A stretch of 64,000 nucleotides of DNA from Manis javanica. Taxonomy: Eukaryota; Chordata; Mammalia; Pholidota; Manidae. A model generated the notes under the pieces. That model had not been told where the DNA came from, made no database searches, and saw only the letters and a program-made list of their open reading frames with translations. The DNA lies in contig NC_133170.1 in NCBI RefSeq assembly GCF_040802235.1, positions 8,509,001 to 8,573,000 on the forward strand, written 5' to 3'. How positions within the stretch are numbered: the stretch's first letter is position 1; the number at the start of each line of letters is the position of its first letter. Of this stretch, positions 36,345 to 48,219 are shown one piece after another. A program made the position numbers and the translations under genes.

Positions 36345-37382
36345 AAACAACCAATATTTCTTACACTATTTGTATCCAGATTATGTGGCCTGGTGAATAT
36401 AGGCCATATTCACTAATACAATATAAGCTGTATTCACTAGATCCCCAGCAGGAGTTCAGAGTGGCTGGAGCTATGAGGGCCAGTCTAATAAACAGTATCT
36501 CACGTCTGTGTTAGAGTTATGAACACTTAAAAAATAAGACACGAGAGTAGCAGAGATAGAGGCCAAATTACTAAGATTGAGTCGGAAGACAGCTCAGGTG
36601 GGAGTCAGCTGAGGGTCCTGGTATTGAGTGAGCAGGGCTGCCATGGGGCAGGCCTCTCGCTGCTGGGGAGAAAACGGCCCCTGGGAGCAGTGGAGACGAG
36701 TTCTCAAATAGTTCACCTTCAAGAAGAAGGGCAGAGTTATAAATCTCCATTTTATTTATCTCAAATTTACCAATCTAAAAAGCAGTTTAGCTGCCTGGAG
36801 GCCAAGTAAGTAAAGAGATGGAGAGAAACTGGGGTTAGACATGCAAATTCTCTCCATATGGAAGGACACATGAGAAATGGGGGGGGGGGAATATGTTCCC
36901 CCTTAACAATTATTTTTAAATAATGGCAACTTCCAAGTCATTTTTTCAAATATCGTTGTTTTAAATTTTGAACACATTTCTTTCAAACCTTGTCCAAATC
37001 CCAACACAATCTTCTGATATCACCTATCCTTCTGCAAATGAGTGAAAGCAAGAGTGGGTTTATGTCATAAGATGATTATATTGCTAAGGATAGATATACT
37101 AACACTTCTTAATTTATTAACTGAACTAAATCATCTCTTCAATGGCGGCATTAGTACCACCTAACACATGCCATCTGCCTCTCAGAGACTGGGGAGGGCG
37201 CCATGGAGGAACGGCTCAGAACTGAGTGAAGCCTGCCCACCCCACAGAGACTGGCAAGAAGGGCAACATCTGTTGAAGGGCTTGATTAGGCCAATTCAGA
37301 GAGTAAATTCAAAACTGGGACCAGAATTTTTTAGGCTATGGGAGCAGCATTACAAGCTTGGTAGCTAAGTCTTTTCTTGTTC
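36345..37382. other. Unique sequence, AT-rich
   Basis: No gene or clear repeat. A run of 10 G lies at about 36,878, and 36.9-37.0 kb is AT-rich with 'ttaacaattatttttaaata'. Confidence 0.35.
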
Positions 37383-37882
37383 TTTCCCTTTTCTTTACAT
37401 AAAATACTGTATTTTTGAAAAGCAGTTTTAGGTATGCAGAAAATTGAGGAAAGGTTCAGAGATTTCCCATAAACCTCCAGCTCCCAAACCTGCTTGGCCT
37501 CCCTCATGATCAACAACCCCCACCAGGGCAGGGCATCTCTTACAATCGATGAACCTATATAGACACACATGGTCACCCACAGTCCATGGTTTATACTAGG
37601 GTTTACTCTTTGTGTTGCACATTGTACGGGTTTGGACAAATGGATGGTAACATCCATCCATCCACTAGGGTATCATACAGAGTATTTTCACTGCCCTGAA
37701 GATCGTCCGTGCTCTGCCTAGTCACCTCCCCCCACCGAGCCCCTGCCAACTGATCTTTCCACTGTCTCCACAGTTTTACCTTCTCCAGAATGTCATGCAG
37801 TTGGAATCATACAGTATGGAGCCTTTTCAGATCGACTTGTTTCCTCAACATCGTTTCATGCTTTGATAGATCATTTCTTTTT
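37383..37882 (-). mobile_element. Old LINE-1, 3' part (split by the chimeric retrocopy)
   Basis: The + strand is the antisense of an old L1 3' UTR: 'gaaaagcagttttaggtatg', 'gggtttactctttgtgttgc', 'accttctccagaatgtcatg', 'cagttggaatcatacagtat', 'ggagccttttcag'. It breaks off at 'tagatcatttcttttt' and resumes, after 2.65 kb, with 'aacattgatattccattgtc' at 40,551. This is exactly the continuation expected for the family. Confidence 0.85.
37867..37882 (+). repeat. Target-site duplication, left copy (16 bp)
   Basis: 'tagatcatttcttttt'; the right copy at 40,535-40,550 reads 'tagattatttcttttt' (one mismatch). The right copy is followed by AAC, giving TTTT/AA, the preferred L1 endonuclease cut. This shows that the whole interval between them entered in one L1-driven event. 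Confidence 0.85.
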
Positions 37883-37937
37883 TTTTGTATCAAACATTTA
37901 TTGATATTATTTATTTCATGGTGCCTGGAATGCATTT
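37883..37937 (-). other. Probable 3' transduction (about 55 nt) ending in an independent poly(A) signal
   Basis: On the minus strand the L1 3' end ('ttccaattttaaaaa') is not followed by the final A tail but by 'tgcattccaggcaccatg', an 'aaataaataat' run, 'caataaatgtttgatac' and only then A's. Sequence between an L1 end and a second A tail is the mark of transcription that read through the L1 signal and used a downstream AATAAA. Confidence 0.6.
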
Positions 37938-39694
<1,757 letters not shown>

Positions 39695-40534
39695 GTGAGA
39701 GCGTCGCAGGCAGGCACAGCGGACAGTGCTCGCAGCCCCCGGTGCTTAGCTACCGCAGGACTGAGCTGCTGGGGGCTGGCAGTTGGGGGCGGGGGCTAAG
39801 GGGCGGAGAAGGGCCGGAGATCCAGGGCGAGGAGGGAAGGAGGGTGAGGATGAGGAAGGGAGGATGACAGGAAGGAAGGCGAGGTGGCGGTGGAGGTAGA
39901 CAGAGGAGAGAGGGACAGAAGAGGGGAGTAAAAGAGCAAGAGGGGAAAAGGACAGACGGAAAAGCAGGGAGACAGAAGGGGGAAAGGAAGAGGGCAGAGG
40001 GGAGGAAAGAGGAGCGCAAGGGAGGAAAAGAAGGGCGACGTACGGGGAAGAGGAGAGACGAAGGAGGAGGAGGGCAGGGCCAGGGGAAGGAGGCGGAGGA
40101 AGCGAGGCAGCGGCGGAACCCATGCTGCTGTCTTTCGGCCGACGACCTCAAGCGGGGCCGGGCTAGAGACAACGCGGCTGCCCTGGCAAAGCTGGCTCCG
40201 AGGAGCTGGCAGACAGGCTGGGCCCGGCCGGGCGGCCTCGGTGGCTCCAGCTCCCCATGCTCGGGGACCCGGTCCCGGAGGCTCCTCAGCCCTGTGTTCA
40301 GTACTTCTCCCCTTCCCACTCCCAACTCTCCGCCTGGAGGACAGGTCGGGGGTTCTGCCCCTCGGCCGCCCCCACGGTGCCTCTGCTTCCTCTCTTGGGT
40401 TCAAATGGCCCAGGGGAACCCCTTGGGGCCCAGAGCAAAATCTACAACCTGCCGCCTCTTCCGCCTCCCACGTTTCAGTAGCAGGAACCTCCGCGGGGCC
40501 AGATCTTCCGCGTGCAGGCACCCATCGGGTCCTC
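39695..40534 (-). promoter_or_regulatory. CpG-rich leader of the retrocopy (CpG island)
   Basis: About 840 bp directly upstream (minus strand) of the lost start codon, with dozens of intact CpGs and a long pyrimidine-rich tract (polypurine on +, about 39,800-40,080). It sits inside the target duplications, so it arrived with the retrocopy and was probably the long 5' UTR or upstream-initiated leader of the parent mRNA. Its surviving CpGs suggest either a fairly recent insertion or lack of methylation, and it could act as a promoter. Frames of 125-241 residues here (e.g. 39,796-40,521 minus) are low-complexity P/S/L strings and not proteins. Confidence 0.65.
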
Positions 40535-40550
40535 TAGATTATTTCTTTTT
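40535..40550 (+). repeat. Target-site duplication, right copy (16 bp)
   Basis: 'tagattatttcttttt', matching 37,867-37,882 in 15 of 16 positions; followed by 'aacattg' of the host L1. Confidence 0.85.
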
Positions 40551-42880
40551 AACATTGATATTCCATTGTCTGGATGTACCACTGTTTATTTACCCATCCA
40601 CCTACTAAAGGACATTTTGGTTGCCCACAAGTTATGGCAGTTATGAATAAATTGCTATAAACAGCTATGTGCAGGTTTTTGTGTGGACATGTTTTTAACT
40701 ATTTTGAGTAAATACCAAGGAGTGCATTTTGCTGGACCATACAGTAAGAGTGTGTTTCACTTTGTAAAAAACCACCAAATTGTCTACCAAGGTGGCTTTA
40801 TCATTGTGCATTCCCACCAGCAATGAATGAAAGTTCCTGTTGCCCCACATCCTCACCAGCATTTCATAATATCAGTGTTCCAGATTTTGGCCATTCTAAT
40901 AGGAATATAATGGTATCTTGTTTCATTATTCCAATGACATGTGATATGGAACATCTTTTCATATGCTTATTTGCCATCTGTATTCTTCTTTAGTGAGGTG
41001 TCTGTTGAAGTCTTTGGCCCATTTTTTAATCAGGGTATTTTCTTATTATTGAGTTTTAAGAATTCTTTGTGTGTTTTGGTCTACAGTCTTTTATCAGATG
41101 TGTCTTATAAAAATTTTTTTCTCTCAGTCTGTGTCTTATCTTCTCATTCTCTTGACATTATCTTTCATAGAGCAGTTTTAAATTTTAATGAATTCTAGCT
41201 TATCAATTATTTCTTTCATGGATTGTACCTTTGGTATTGTACCTAAAAAGTCATACCCATGTTCATCTAGTTTTCTCCTATGATACATTCAATGAGTTTT
41301 ATAGTTTTGCATTTTACATTTAGGTATAGGATTCATTTTCAGTTAATTTTTGTGAAAAGGGTAAGATCTGTGTCTAGATTAATTTTTTTGCACATGAATG
41401 TCCAGTTGTCCCAGCACCATTTGTCAAAAAAGATTATTTTTTCACCATTGTATTGTCTTTGCTCCTTTGTCAAAGACTTGTTGACCTTATTTATGCTGGT
41501 TTATTTCTGGACCATTTTTCTATTCCACTGATCTATTTGTCTGTTCCTTCATCAATATCACACTATCTTGATTACCATAAATTTAATAGTGAGTCTTGAA
41601 GTTGGGCAGCAACAGCCCTCCAACTTTATTCTTCTCTTTCAATATTGTGCTGGCTATTTGGGGTCTTTTGCCTCTCCGTATAAACTTTAAAATCAATTTA
41701 TCCATATTCATAAAATAACTTCGGATTTTGATTGGGATTTCATTGAATCTATAGATCAAGTTGGGAAGAACTGGCATCTTGACAATATTGCTTTCCTATC
41801 CATAGACATGGAATATCTCTGTATATTTAGTTCTTCTTTGATTTCATTCATCAGAATTTTATAGTTTTCCTCATATAGATCTTGAACATGTTTTTTAGAT
41901 TTATAGTTAAGCATTTCATTTTTGGGGGGTGCTAAAGTACTGGCATGTACTGATATGATTAATGGTGATATTATCAATAGCCTGTGATATGATGATTATA
42001 TTAATTGATTTTTGAATGTTGCATCAGCCTTACATATTTGAGATAAATCCCACTTGTTCATTGTGTTTAATTCTTTTTCTACTTTTTTTGAATACTGTTT
42101 GTTAATAAATTGTTGAGGATTTTTGCATCTATGTTCATGAAAGATATTGGTCTGTAGTTTTTTCATACTGTCTTAGTTTGTTTTTGGTATTAGGGTAATG
42201 CTAGACACATAGAAAGAGTTAGGAAGTAGTCATTCTATTTCTATCCTCAGAAAGAGATTGTAGAGAACTGGCATAATTTCTTTTTTAAATGTTTGGTAGA
42301 ATTAACCAGTGAACCCATCTGGTCCTAGTACTTTCTCTTTTCATAGGGTTATTATTGATTTACTTTCTTAAATAGATGTATATCTATTCAGGTTGTCTAT
42401 TTCTTCTTATGTGAGTTTTGGCAAATTGTGTCTTTCAGGGAATTGGTCCATTTCAACTGTTATCAAATATTATTCTCCTCTTAATATCCATAGGTTCTGT
42501 AGTGATCCCTTCTTTCATTTCTGGTGTTCGCAATTTGTGTTCTCTATTTTTCTTAGTTAGCCTGACAAGAGGGTTATTGATTGTATTGATTTTTTCCAAA
42601 GAACCAGCTTTTGGTATCATTGATATTCTGTATTGATTTCCTGTTTTCAACTTCGTTGATTTCTGTTCTAATTCTTATAATTTCTTTTCTTTTTCTTGTT
42701 TTGGATTTAACTTGTTCTTTTTTTTTCCTAGTTTCCTAAAGTGGCAACTTAGACTATTGAATTTATATCTTTCTTCTTTTTTAATATATGCATTTGTTAT
42801 AAATTTCTCTCTAAGTACAGCTTTTGCTACACCCCCGAGATTTTGTTGTGATCACTTTCTTGTTTTTACCAGTCCCACAA
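40551..42880 (-). mobile_element. Old LINE-1, ORF2 part (continuation of the split element)
   Basis: Antisense L1 resuming at 'aacattgatattccattgtc', 'tggatgtaccactgtttatt', then the reversed ORF2: 'cttttcatatgcttatttgc', 'cagatgtgtcttataaaaat' and so on. On the minus strand, fragments such as 'MPVLPNLIYRFNEIPIKI' and 'DLYEENYKILMNEIKEEL' (41,583-41,977) and 'NTINNPLVRLTKK' (42,453-42,650) place it through the reverse transcriptase toward the endonuclease. It is heavily decayed, with stops in every frame. The 5' end is lost near 42,880. Confidence 0.9.
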
Positions 42881-42884
42881 ATAA

Positions 42885-43210
42885 GCTTAGAGTTAAGGAA
42901 ATGTAATGCTGGGCCAGATGAATCCTTGGATAATAACCCTTGTGGATAGTAAGTGAAATTTCCCCAAAAGTAGGTGTTGATTTAAAAGGGTGGAGGAATA
43001 ACAAAGGGAATTATTTCTGGCAAATAAAAGTAGAACTTGGGACAAGTAATAAAGTTAAGAACTAACCTATATTCTATAGGGTAGCTATAGAATACTGCCT
43101 GTTAAGACTTAAATTCTGGGTTTTTAGTTGTTTTTTTTTGACTATGGAAAATAGTAAGCAGATGGTCAGACTTTTTCTGAAGTACATCACAATTTTCTTG
43201 TTTACTCAGG
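42885..43210. other. Unique spacer between L1 elements
   Basis: AT-rich, no gene or named repeat recognised. Confidence 0.4.
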
Positions 43211-43214
43211 ATTT

Positions 43215-43320
43215 CAAAGAGATACTTGCAGTTCCAAGTTCACTGCTGCATTATTCACAGTAGCCAAGAAATGGAAATAAACTAAAATTCACTGATGGAT
43301 GAATGGATAAAGAAAATGTG

Positions 43321-43387
<67 letters not shown>

Positions 43388-43790
43388 ATGGAATATTATT
43401 CAGTCTTAAAAAAGAAGGAAATCCTACCATTTGCAAAAACATGGATACACCTGGAAGACATTACACTAAGTAAAAGAAATCAAACACAGAAAGATAAATA
43501 CCACATGATCTTATTTACATGTGGAATCTAAAATAGTCAAACCATAGAAGCAGAGGGTATGAGGGTGATGGCCAGGGTCTAGAGCTATAGGGATATAGGG
43601 AGATGATAATTAAAGGGTATCAAATTTCAGTTAGGTAAGATAAATAAATCCTGGAGATTTACTATACAGCACAGAGCTATAGCTAATAATACTGTATTGT
43701 ATACTTAAAATTCTCTAAGAGGGTAAATCTTAAGTGTTCTTATTACAAAATAATAATAATTATTATTAAGTACAGCACGTGGATTATGAT
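43215..43790 (+). mobile_element. LINE-1 3' end (ORF2 tail and 3' UTR)
   Basis: 'tgctgcattattcacagtag', 'ccaagaaatggaaataaact', 'aatggaatattattcagtct' and 'accacatgatcttatttaca' are the end of ORF2; the + frame at 43,295-43,531 shows it ('TMEYYSVLKKKEILPFAKTW'). The UTR follows to an ATT-rich tail near 43,790. A microsatellite has expanded inside it. Confidence 0.85.
43317..43387. repeat. Compound (GT)n(AT)n(AC)n microsatellite, self-complementary
   Basis: GT repeats, then about 16 AT repeats, then AC repeats: the right arm is the exact reverse complement of the left arm, so the 70-bp block is one long inverted repeat centred on AT. It lies at the spot where this L1 region normally has a short 'gtatata'. 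Confidence 0.95.
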
Positions 43791-43794
43791 TATA

Positions 43795-43976
43795 ATAAAG
43801 GAGGTCGGAGGACACTTTGGGAGGTGAAGGATGTGTCTACGACCTTGATGACAGTGATGGTCTCATGATGCATACTTATGTCCAAACTCATCAGGTTGGG
43901 CACATTAAATATGTACAGCTTTTTACATGTAATTCATACCTCAACAGCTATGATAGCAAAAAAGATAGACATGACA
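43795..43976 (+). mobile_element. Second LINE-1 3' end, tandem to the first
   Basis: 'tggtctcatgatgcatactt', 'atgtccaaactcatcaggtt', 'gggcacattaaatatgtaca' and 'ttcatacctcaacagctatg', then 'gcaaaaaag'. This is the terminal 180 bp of an older L1 family in the same orientation as its neighbour. Confidence 0.75.
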
Positions 43977-44110
43977 GAACGATCAATAGAAGTGAAGCCC
44001 ATCCCATGTTCAACCACTACCATCTTGACCATCTCTTCTATGGAACCGTTTGACGAGGTGGCAGTGACACATCCAGAAGGAGAAAGGAGAACTATACATC
44101 TTAGGTGAGT
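43977..44110 (+). other. Exon-like open stretch with a strong splice donor
   Basis: After the L1 tail the + frame stays open and rather balanced ('SIEVKPIPCSTTTIL', 'SMEPFDEVAVTHPEGER'), and ends at 'cttaggtgagtagcc', a near-ideal 5' splice site (AG|gtgagt at 44,103-44,104). I do not recognise the peptide, and an acceptor is only weakly visible upstream ('cctcaacag' within the L1). It could be chance or a rare exon. Confidence 0.2.
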
Positions 44111-44607
44111 AGCCATCAGGGTGGACTCCGAAGCAAATGTAAACCAATTACCTCTTTTCTTTTCTAAATACACCATAGCAATGTGACTCTGGGAAGAAAA
44201 ACCCAATCCTGGGGTTATTTATGGAAAAGGTGCTGCTGCCTTCATAATACCATTATCTATTACCTTTGCACATTGTAGCAGGAGCCATTCCATTCCATCT
44301 GAATATTTCTTCATAAACAAACATAGATCCTCACCAGGGATTTTTTAATCCCAGCATATTGCAGAATTGCTTTCTTTTCCTAACTTCCGTTTCTATGAAT
44401 AACTTACAGCATTGTGCAACATGCAGATGACACATGGAGATCAGGATTACTATGTTTATGTAGACCATGTTGCTTTTTGCCTGTCAAGTGCCTCCAAATG
44501 GCTTGGAAAAGAATACTGTTTTTTATAGCTTTCAGCCAAGAGCTACCTGACGTTCAGTAGAGCATATTTCTGGGCTCCTCTATCATGCCATTCAGGTAGA
44601 CTGTATC

Positions 44608-45441
44608 AGTGTTTCTTTTTTTTTTTTTAATTAAGGTATCATTGATATACAACCTTATGAAATTTCATGTGAACAACATTGTGATTTCAACATTCACCCA
44701 TATTATCAAGTCCTCAACCCCCCAATTTCAGTTACTGTCTATCTGCATAGTAAGATGCTAGAGAGTAATTATTTGTCTTCTCTGTGCTGTACTGCCTTCC
44801 CTGTGACCTACTTATATTGTGATTGTGAATTGTAATGCCCCTTAATCCTTCTCCCACCCTTCCAAACCCTTCCCTTTGGTAACCACTTGTCCCTTCTTGG
44901 AGTCTGTGAGTCTGCTGCTGTTTTATTCCTTCAGTTTTGCTTTATTTTTATACTCAACAAATGAGTGAAGTCATTTGGTACTTGTCTTTCTCTGCCTGGC
45001 TTATTTCACTGAGCATAATACCCTCTAGCTCCATCCATGTTGTTGCAAATGGTAGAATTTCTTTTCTTTTTATGGCTGAATGATATTCCATTGGGTATAT
45101 GTACCACATCTTCTTTATCTATTCATCTACTGATGGACACTTAGGTTGCTTCCATATCTTGGCTATTGTAAATAGTGCTGTGATAAACATAGGGTGCATA
45201 TATGTCTTTTTGAATCAGGGATCTTGTTTTCTTAGAGTAAATTCCTAGGAGTGGAATTCATGGGTCAAATGGTATTTCTATTTTTAGTTTTTTAAGGAAC
45301 CTTCATATTGTTTTCCACAACTGTTTAACTAATTTACATTCCCATCAACAGTGTAAGAAGGTTTCCCTTTCTCCGCATCCTTGCCAGCATTTGTTGTTCT
45401 TTGTCTTTGGGATGTTGGCCATCCATTTAGTGTTTCTTTTT
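44608..45441 (-). mobile_element. Young-type LINE-1 3' fragment with 13-bp target-site duplication
   Basis: A T run (A tail on the minus strand) is followed by 'aaggtatcattgatatacaa' and the reversed 3' UTR and ORF2 end ('gttgcaaatggtagaatttc', 'ttccacaactgtttaac'). It is flanked by 'agtgtttcttttt' at 44,608-44,620 and 45,429-45,441. The element is 5'-truncated to about 0.8 kb and belongs to the same subfamily as the 55.9-58.2 kb copy. Confidence 0.9.
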
Positions 45442-45444
45442 AAG

Positions 45445-45730
45445 GAAAAACTGCAGTAGGGTACAGGAGAGTTGAGAATTTGTAAAAGGTAAAGGAAGAA
45501 AGCACAATAGACAACTCTTTGGAAGAACTTGGGAGAATCCTAAAAGTCACTCTAATGAAAACACAGCAGTTGTAAATATTCTGAAGGGGAGAAAAGTGGT
45601 AGGAAAGGCTTAAAAACACTAATGTGGTCACACTGCCACATTAATTGAGTTGGACAGATGTGATATCCTCAGATGGACTTCAAACTAGATGGAAAGCTTA
45701 AAACAAATGAAAATGCAATATATGAGGTGG
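45445..45730. other. Unique sequence
   Basis: No gene or repeat recognised. Confidence 0.4.
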
Positions 45731-45734
45731 AAAA

Positions 45735-45890
45735 AGCAGTGGGTTTGAAGTCACTGGAGTGTAATTAGGTCTGCCATTGACTAACCGACTGACCTTTGGC
45801 AATTCATGGAACTTCATTCTGACTCAAATTTTGAAACTGCAAAACAGGATACTAACACTTAACCTAAGATTAAAAGAATGTGTGTAAAGG
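45735..45890 (+). repeat. MIR SINE (sense)
   Basis: 'gcagtgggtttgaagtcact', 'ctgccattgactaaccgact', 'gacctttggcaattcatgga' and 'ttttgaaactgcaaaacagg' keep MIR order. Confidence 0.65.
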
Positions 45891-46373
45891 TTATTTTCTG
45901 TTTTCAAACGCTGCCCTCCACACCTCCCTCTTGCCTCTGTTTCTCTTCTCTCCACCCAGGGATAGACAACTTCTCTACCAGCCACCGGCTTCATTTTCAT
46001 TTTCATATCAAATTCTTCCTTAGCATAAGCCTGCAAATGTATGAAATAAAAAAAAAATACTTCCTAGAGCCACCAATTAATGTCACATTTTAAAATTAAC
46101 CCATTCATTTTCAGTGTTTCTTCAAATTACATTTCAAATTAAGAAAAACATATTCCTGTCGTGACCTCTTTGCCCTTCACCCGCCCCTGCCTCCCCTTGG
46201 CCCCTAGTATCAGCTGAACTTATCCCACTACTCAGATTCCTGAGTCAGGGGAGCGGTCAGACGCAAAGGGGCGTGGTGAGGTATTCCTGTGGTCAAGTCC
46301 GAGTCTCCTCTAGACTGGCTTAGAGATGTCGCCCCAATTGTTTAGGGATAATGCTTGTAATTATGTTTCAGCA

Positions 46374-46560
46374 TAAGTTCTCAAACTTTACTGTGTATTA
46401 GAGTCATCTGGAAAGTATGTTAGAAACACAAATTTCTGAAGCTTTGAGAAGATTCTGTTTTGGAAAGTTTGGGTAGGGGACCAGGAATCTGACTTTTGAA
46501 CAAACATTCCAGATGATTCGGATGCAGATGATCCACAGACCACCCTTCAGACATGCTGCC
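46374..46560 (+). repeat. MER5A DNA transposon (hAT)
   Basis: Begins 'agttctcaaactttactgtg', then 'ttagagtcatctggaaagta', 'ggaccaggaatctgactttt' and 'tgatccacagaccacccttc'. This is the full MER5A order and length. Confidence 0.8.
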
Positions 46561-47009
46561 AAAGATTACTTAGGCAATTCTACAAGTAATTTGGAGGGTT
46601 CTTATTATGGTTTAAAGAGGGAGATTTTATAAAGAGGAATATTTGCAAATAGATTTTTTTAACATTAAAAAATGTGATGACATGTCATCGGAGCAAAGGC
46701 TTCAGTTTGGGTGGTAGTTTGTTCACTTGATAACCTGTGTTTCTTAGAGAAGCTAGTTAGTTGTACTTTCTTAATACGTAACATGATAACGCCATCAGTC
46801 ACTCCAAGGGGGTAATGTAGGGGTGAAATATGTTAAAAACAAAAAACAAAAAACACCTTACTCATGAAAAGTAGGCTAGAAACATTAATAATGATTATCC
46901 CTTTAGCACTGGCAATTTCAAGAACAGATTATTCAACTAAATGAAGAAAGGCTAAGTCCAGATTTTCCACAAATCAGTGTTTCACTCACATGAAGCATGA
47001 AGGCTGTGT

Positions 47010-47405
47010 TTGTCGGCCCCCAGGAGCACACCTAGGCCAGAGGCAGGCCAAGTTGCCATCATGAAACAATTATGTGGTTAAATAGCAGTTATCTGGCATT
47101 AACAGTAATTAAATAAAACCGACATTTGATTTAGTGCCAGGAACTGCTACCAAGTGTAAACACAATAATAGCAAAAACAATTTTTTTCTCATTTCAAAAA
47201 TTCATGTCTGACAATTCTGACCCACTCTGCAAGAGAAAAGAGGGCAGAAGGGATATCACCAGCTACAGACTGGCTGGAAGTGAATTATGTGAGCTTTCCT
47301 ATTATCTGGGAGCCACTTCTTATTCTGTGCAAGACGGTGTCAGGCAGATACACATCACTAATTACAAATTTATTTTGTCTGGATTTTGGAATTCAGTGAA
47401 AGACC
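47010..47405. promoter_or_regulatory. Candidate conserved non-coding element
   Basis: Repeat-free and clustered with motif-like words: 'gccatcatgaaacaattatg', 'ggcattaacagtaattaaat', 'accgacatttgatttagtgc' and, further on, 'cacatcactaattacaaatt'. Balanced composition and multiple TAATTA, CAATTA and TTTGAT cores resemble deeply conserved forebrain or limb enhancers. This is an inference from texture only. Confidence 0.3.
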
Positions 47406-47521
47406 TATAAAGGATGTAATGCCTTGTCTTTCTCCCTCCTCAACCACTTCAAATGCACATATACATGTATGTTTAGAACATTCATACAGGCAAATGCATA
47501 CCAATGTATGACATACACAAA

Positions 47522-47524
<3 letters not shown>

Positions 47525-47564
<40 letters not shown>

Positions 47565-47580
47565 TGTGTCTGTGCGTGCG
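47525..47580. repeat. (TG)n microsatellite
   Basis: About 21 uninterrupted TG units, ending in 'ctgtgtctgtgcgtgcg'. Likely length-polymorphic. Confidence 0.95.
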
Positions 47581-47904
47581 CCATTTTCAGACTAACATTT
47601 TTTGGTAAGAAAAGTTTTCAGTAATAGTTCTCAACTTTGAATGGCTCACCTAATCCTGGGAAGTACTTTTATGGCAATCTGAGGGCAAGGGGATGCATCC
47701 GCATTGTCTCTGTATCCTAGGCATCTTGTGTTGTATGTATAAACATTAGACACCGAACAAATATTCAGTATTGTTGAAGGTGATGAGAACTTCAGAACAA
47801 AGACCTAGGCAGGTCTTGGTGAGATTCTCAAGGAAGTGAAAATGTAAATAGGCCAGATTACCTCCTGACTTTTGTTATCTTGCTAGTCATATTAAGATAG
47901 ATCA

Positions 47905-48215
47905 GGTTTCACTGCAATAGAAAACTCAGCGACTTAACACACAACAAAGTTTATATTTTATTCAATTAAAACCATTTAATTGTGGACATTGGAGACCCTC
48001 CAAGCCAACTGCCCTTCATGTGGCAACTCAGTGATGGAGGCTGTTTTTTTCTCGTGTCTGTACAATTTTGACACAAGATCTCCTCCACGGTCAACCAGCA
48101 CAGGAAGGCAGTTTGGGCTGGTGGGTCTGGCAGCAGTAATTAGATATTTGACGTGGATGTGATACGCATCGTTTCTGCTCATAGCCCACTGGTGCTGTAG
48201 CATTGGTCTACAAGC
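47905..48215 (+). repeat. Ancient repeat, transposon-type (uncertain)
   Basis: 'ggtttcactgcaatagaaaa', 'gcgacttaacacacaacaaa', 'gtttatattttattcaatta', 'aaggcagtttgggctggtgg' and 'tctgctcatagcccactggt' resemble the same old family seen at 31.69-32.06 kb. Weakly supported. Confidence 0.35.
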
Positions 48216-48219
48216 CGTG

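Larger units (their letters stand above)
46565..47880. other. Unique DNA with a possible conserved element and a TG microsatellite
   Basis: No gene recognised. 46.56-47.0 kb is AT-rich with a (CAAAAAA)-like run at 46,840. The part at 47.0-47.4 kb and the microsatellite are listed separately. Confidence 0.4.

Noticed and set aside
39796-40521. 241-residue minus-strand frame in the CpG-rich leader
   Set aside because: Low-complexity Pro/Ser/Leu/Arg string with overlapping frames on both strands, caused by GC- and pyrimidine-rich DNA; no domain. It lies in the leader of a pseudogene.
43317-43387. CRISPR-like or promoter-like repeat array
   Set aside because: It is a dinucleotide microsatellite in a mammalian L1; no spacers and not a prokaryotic context.
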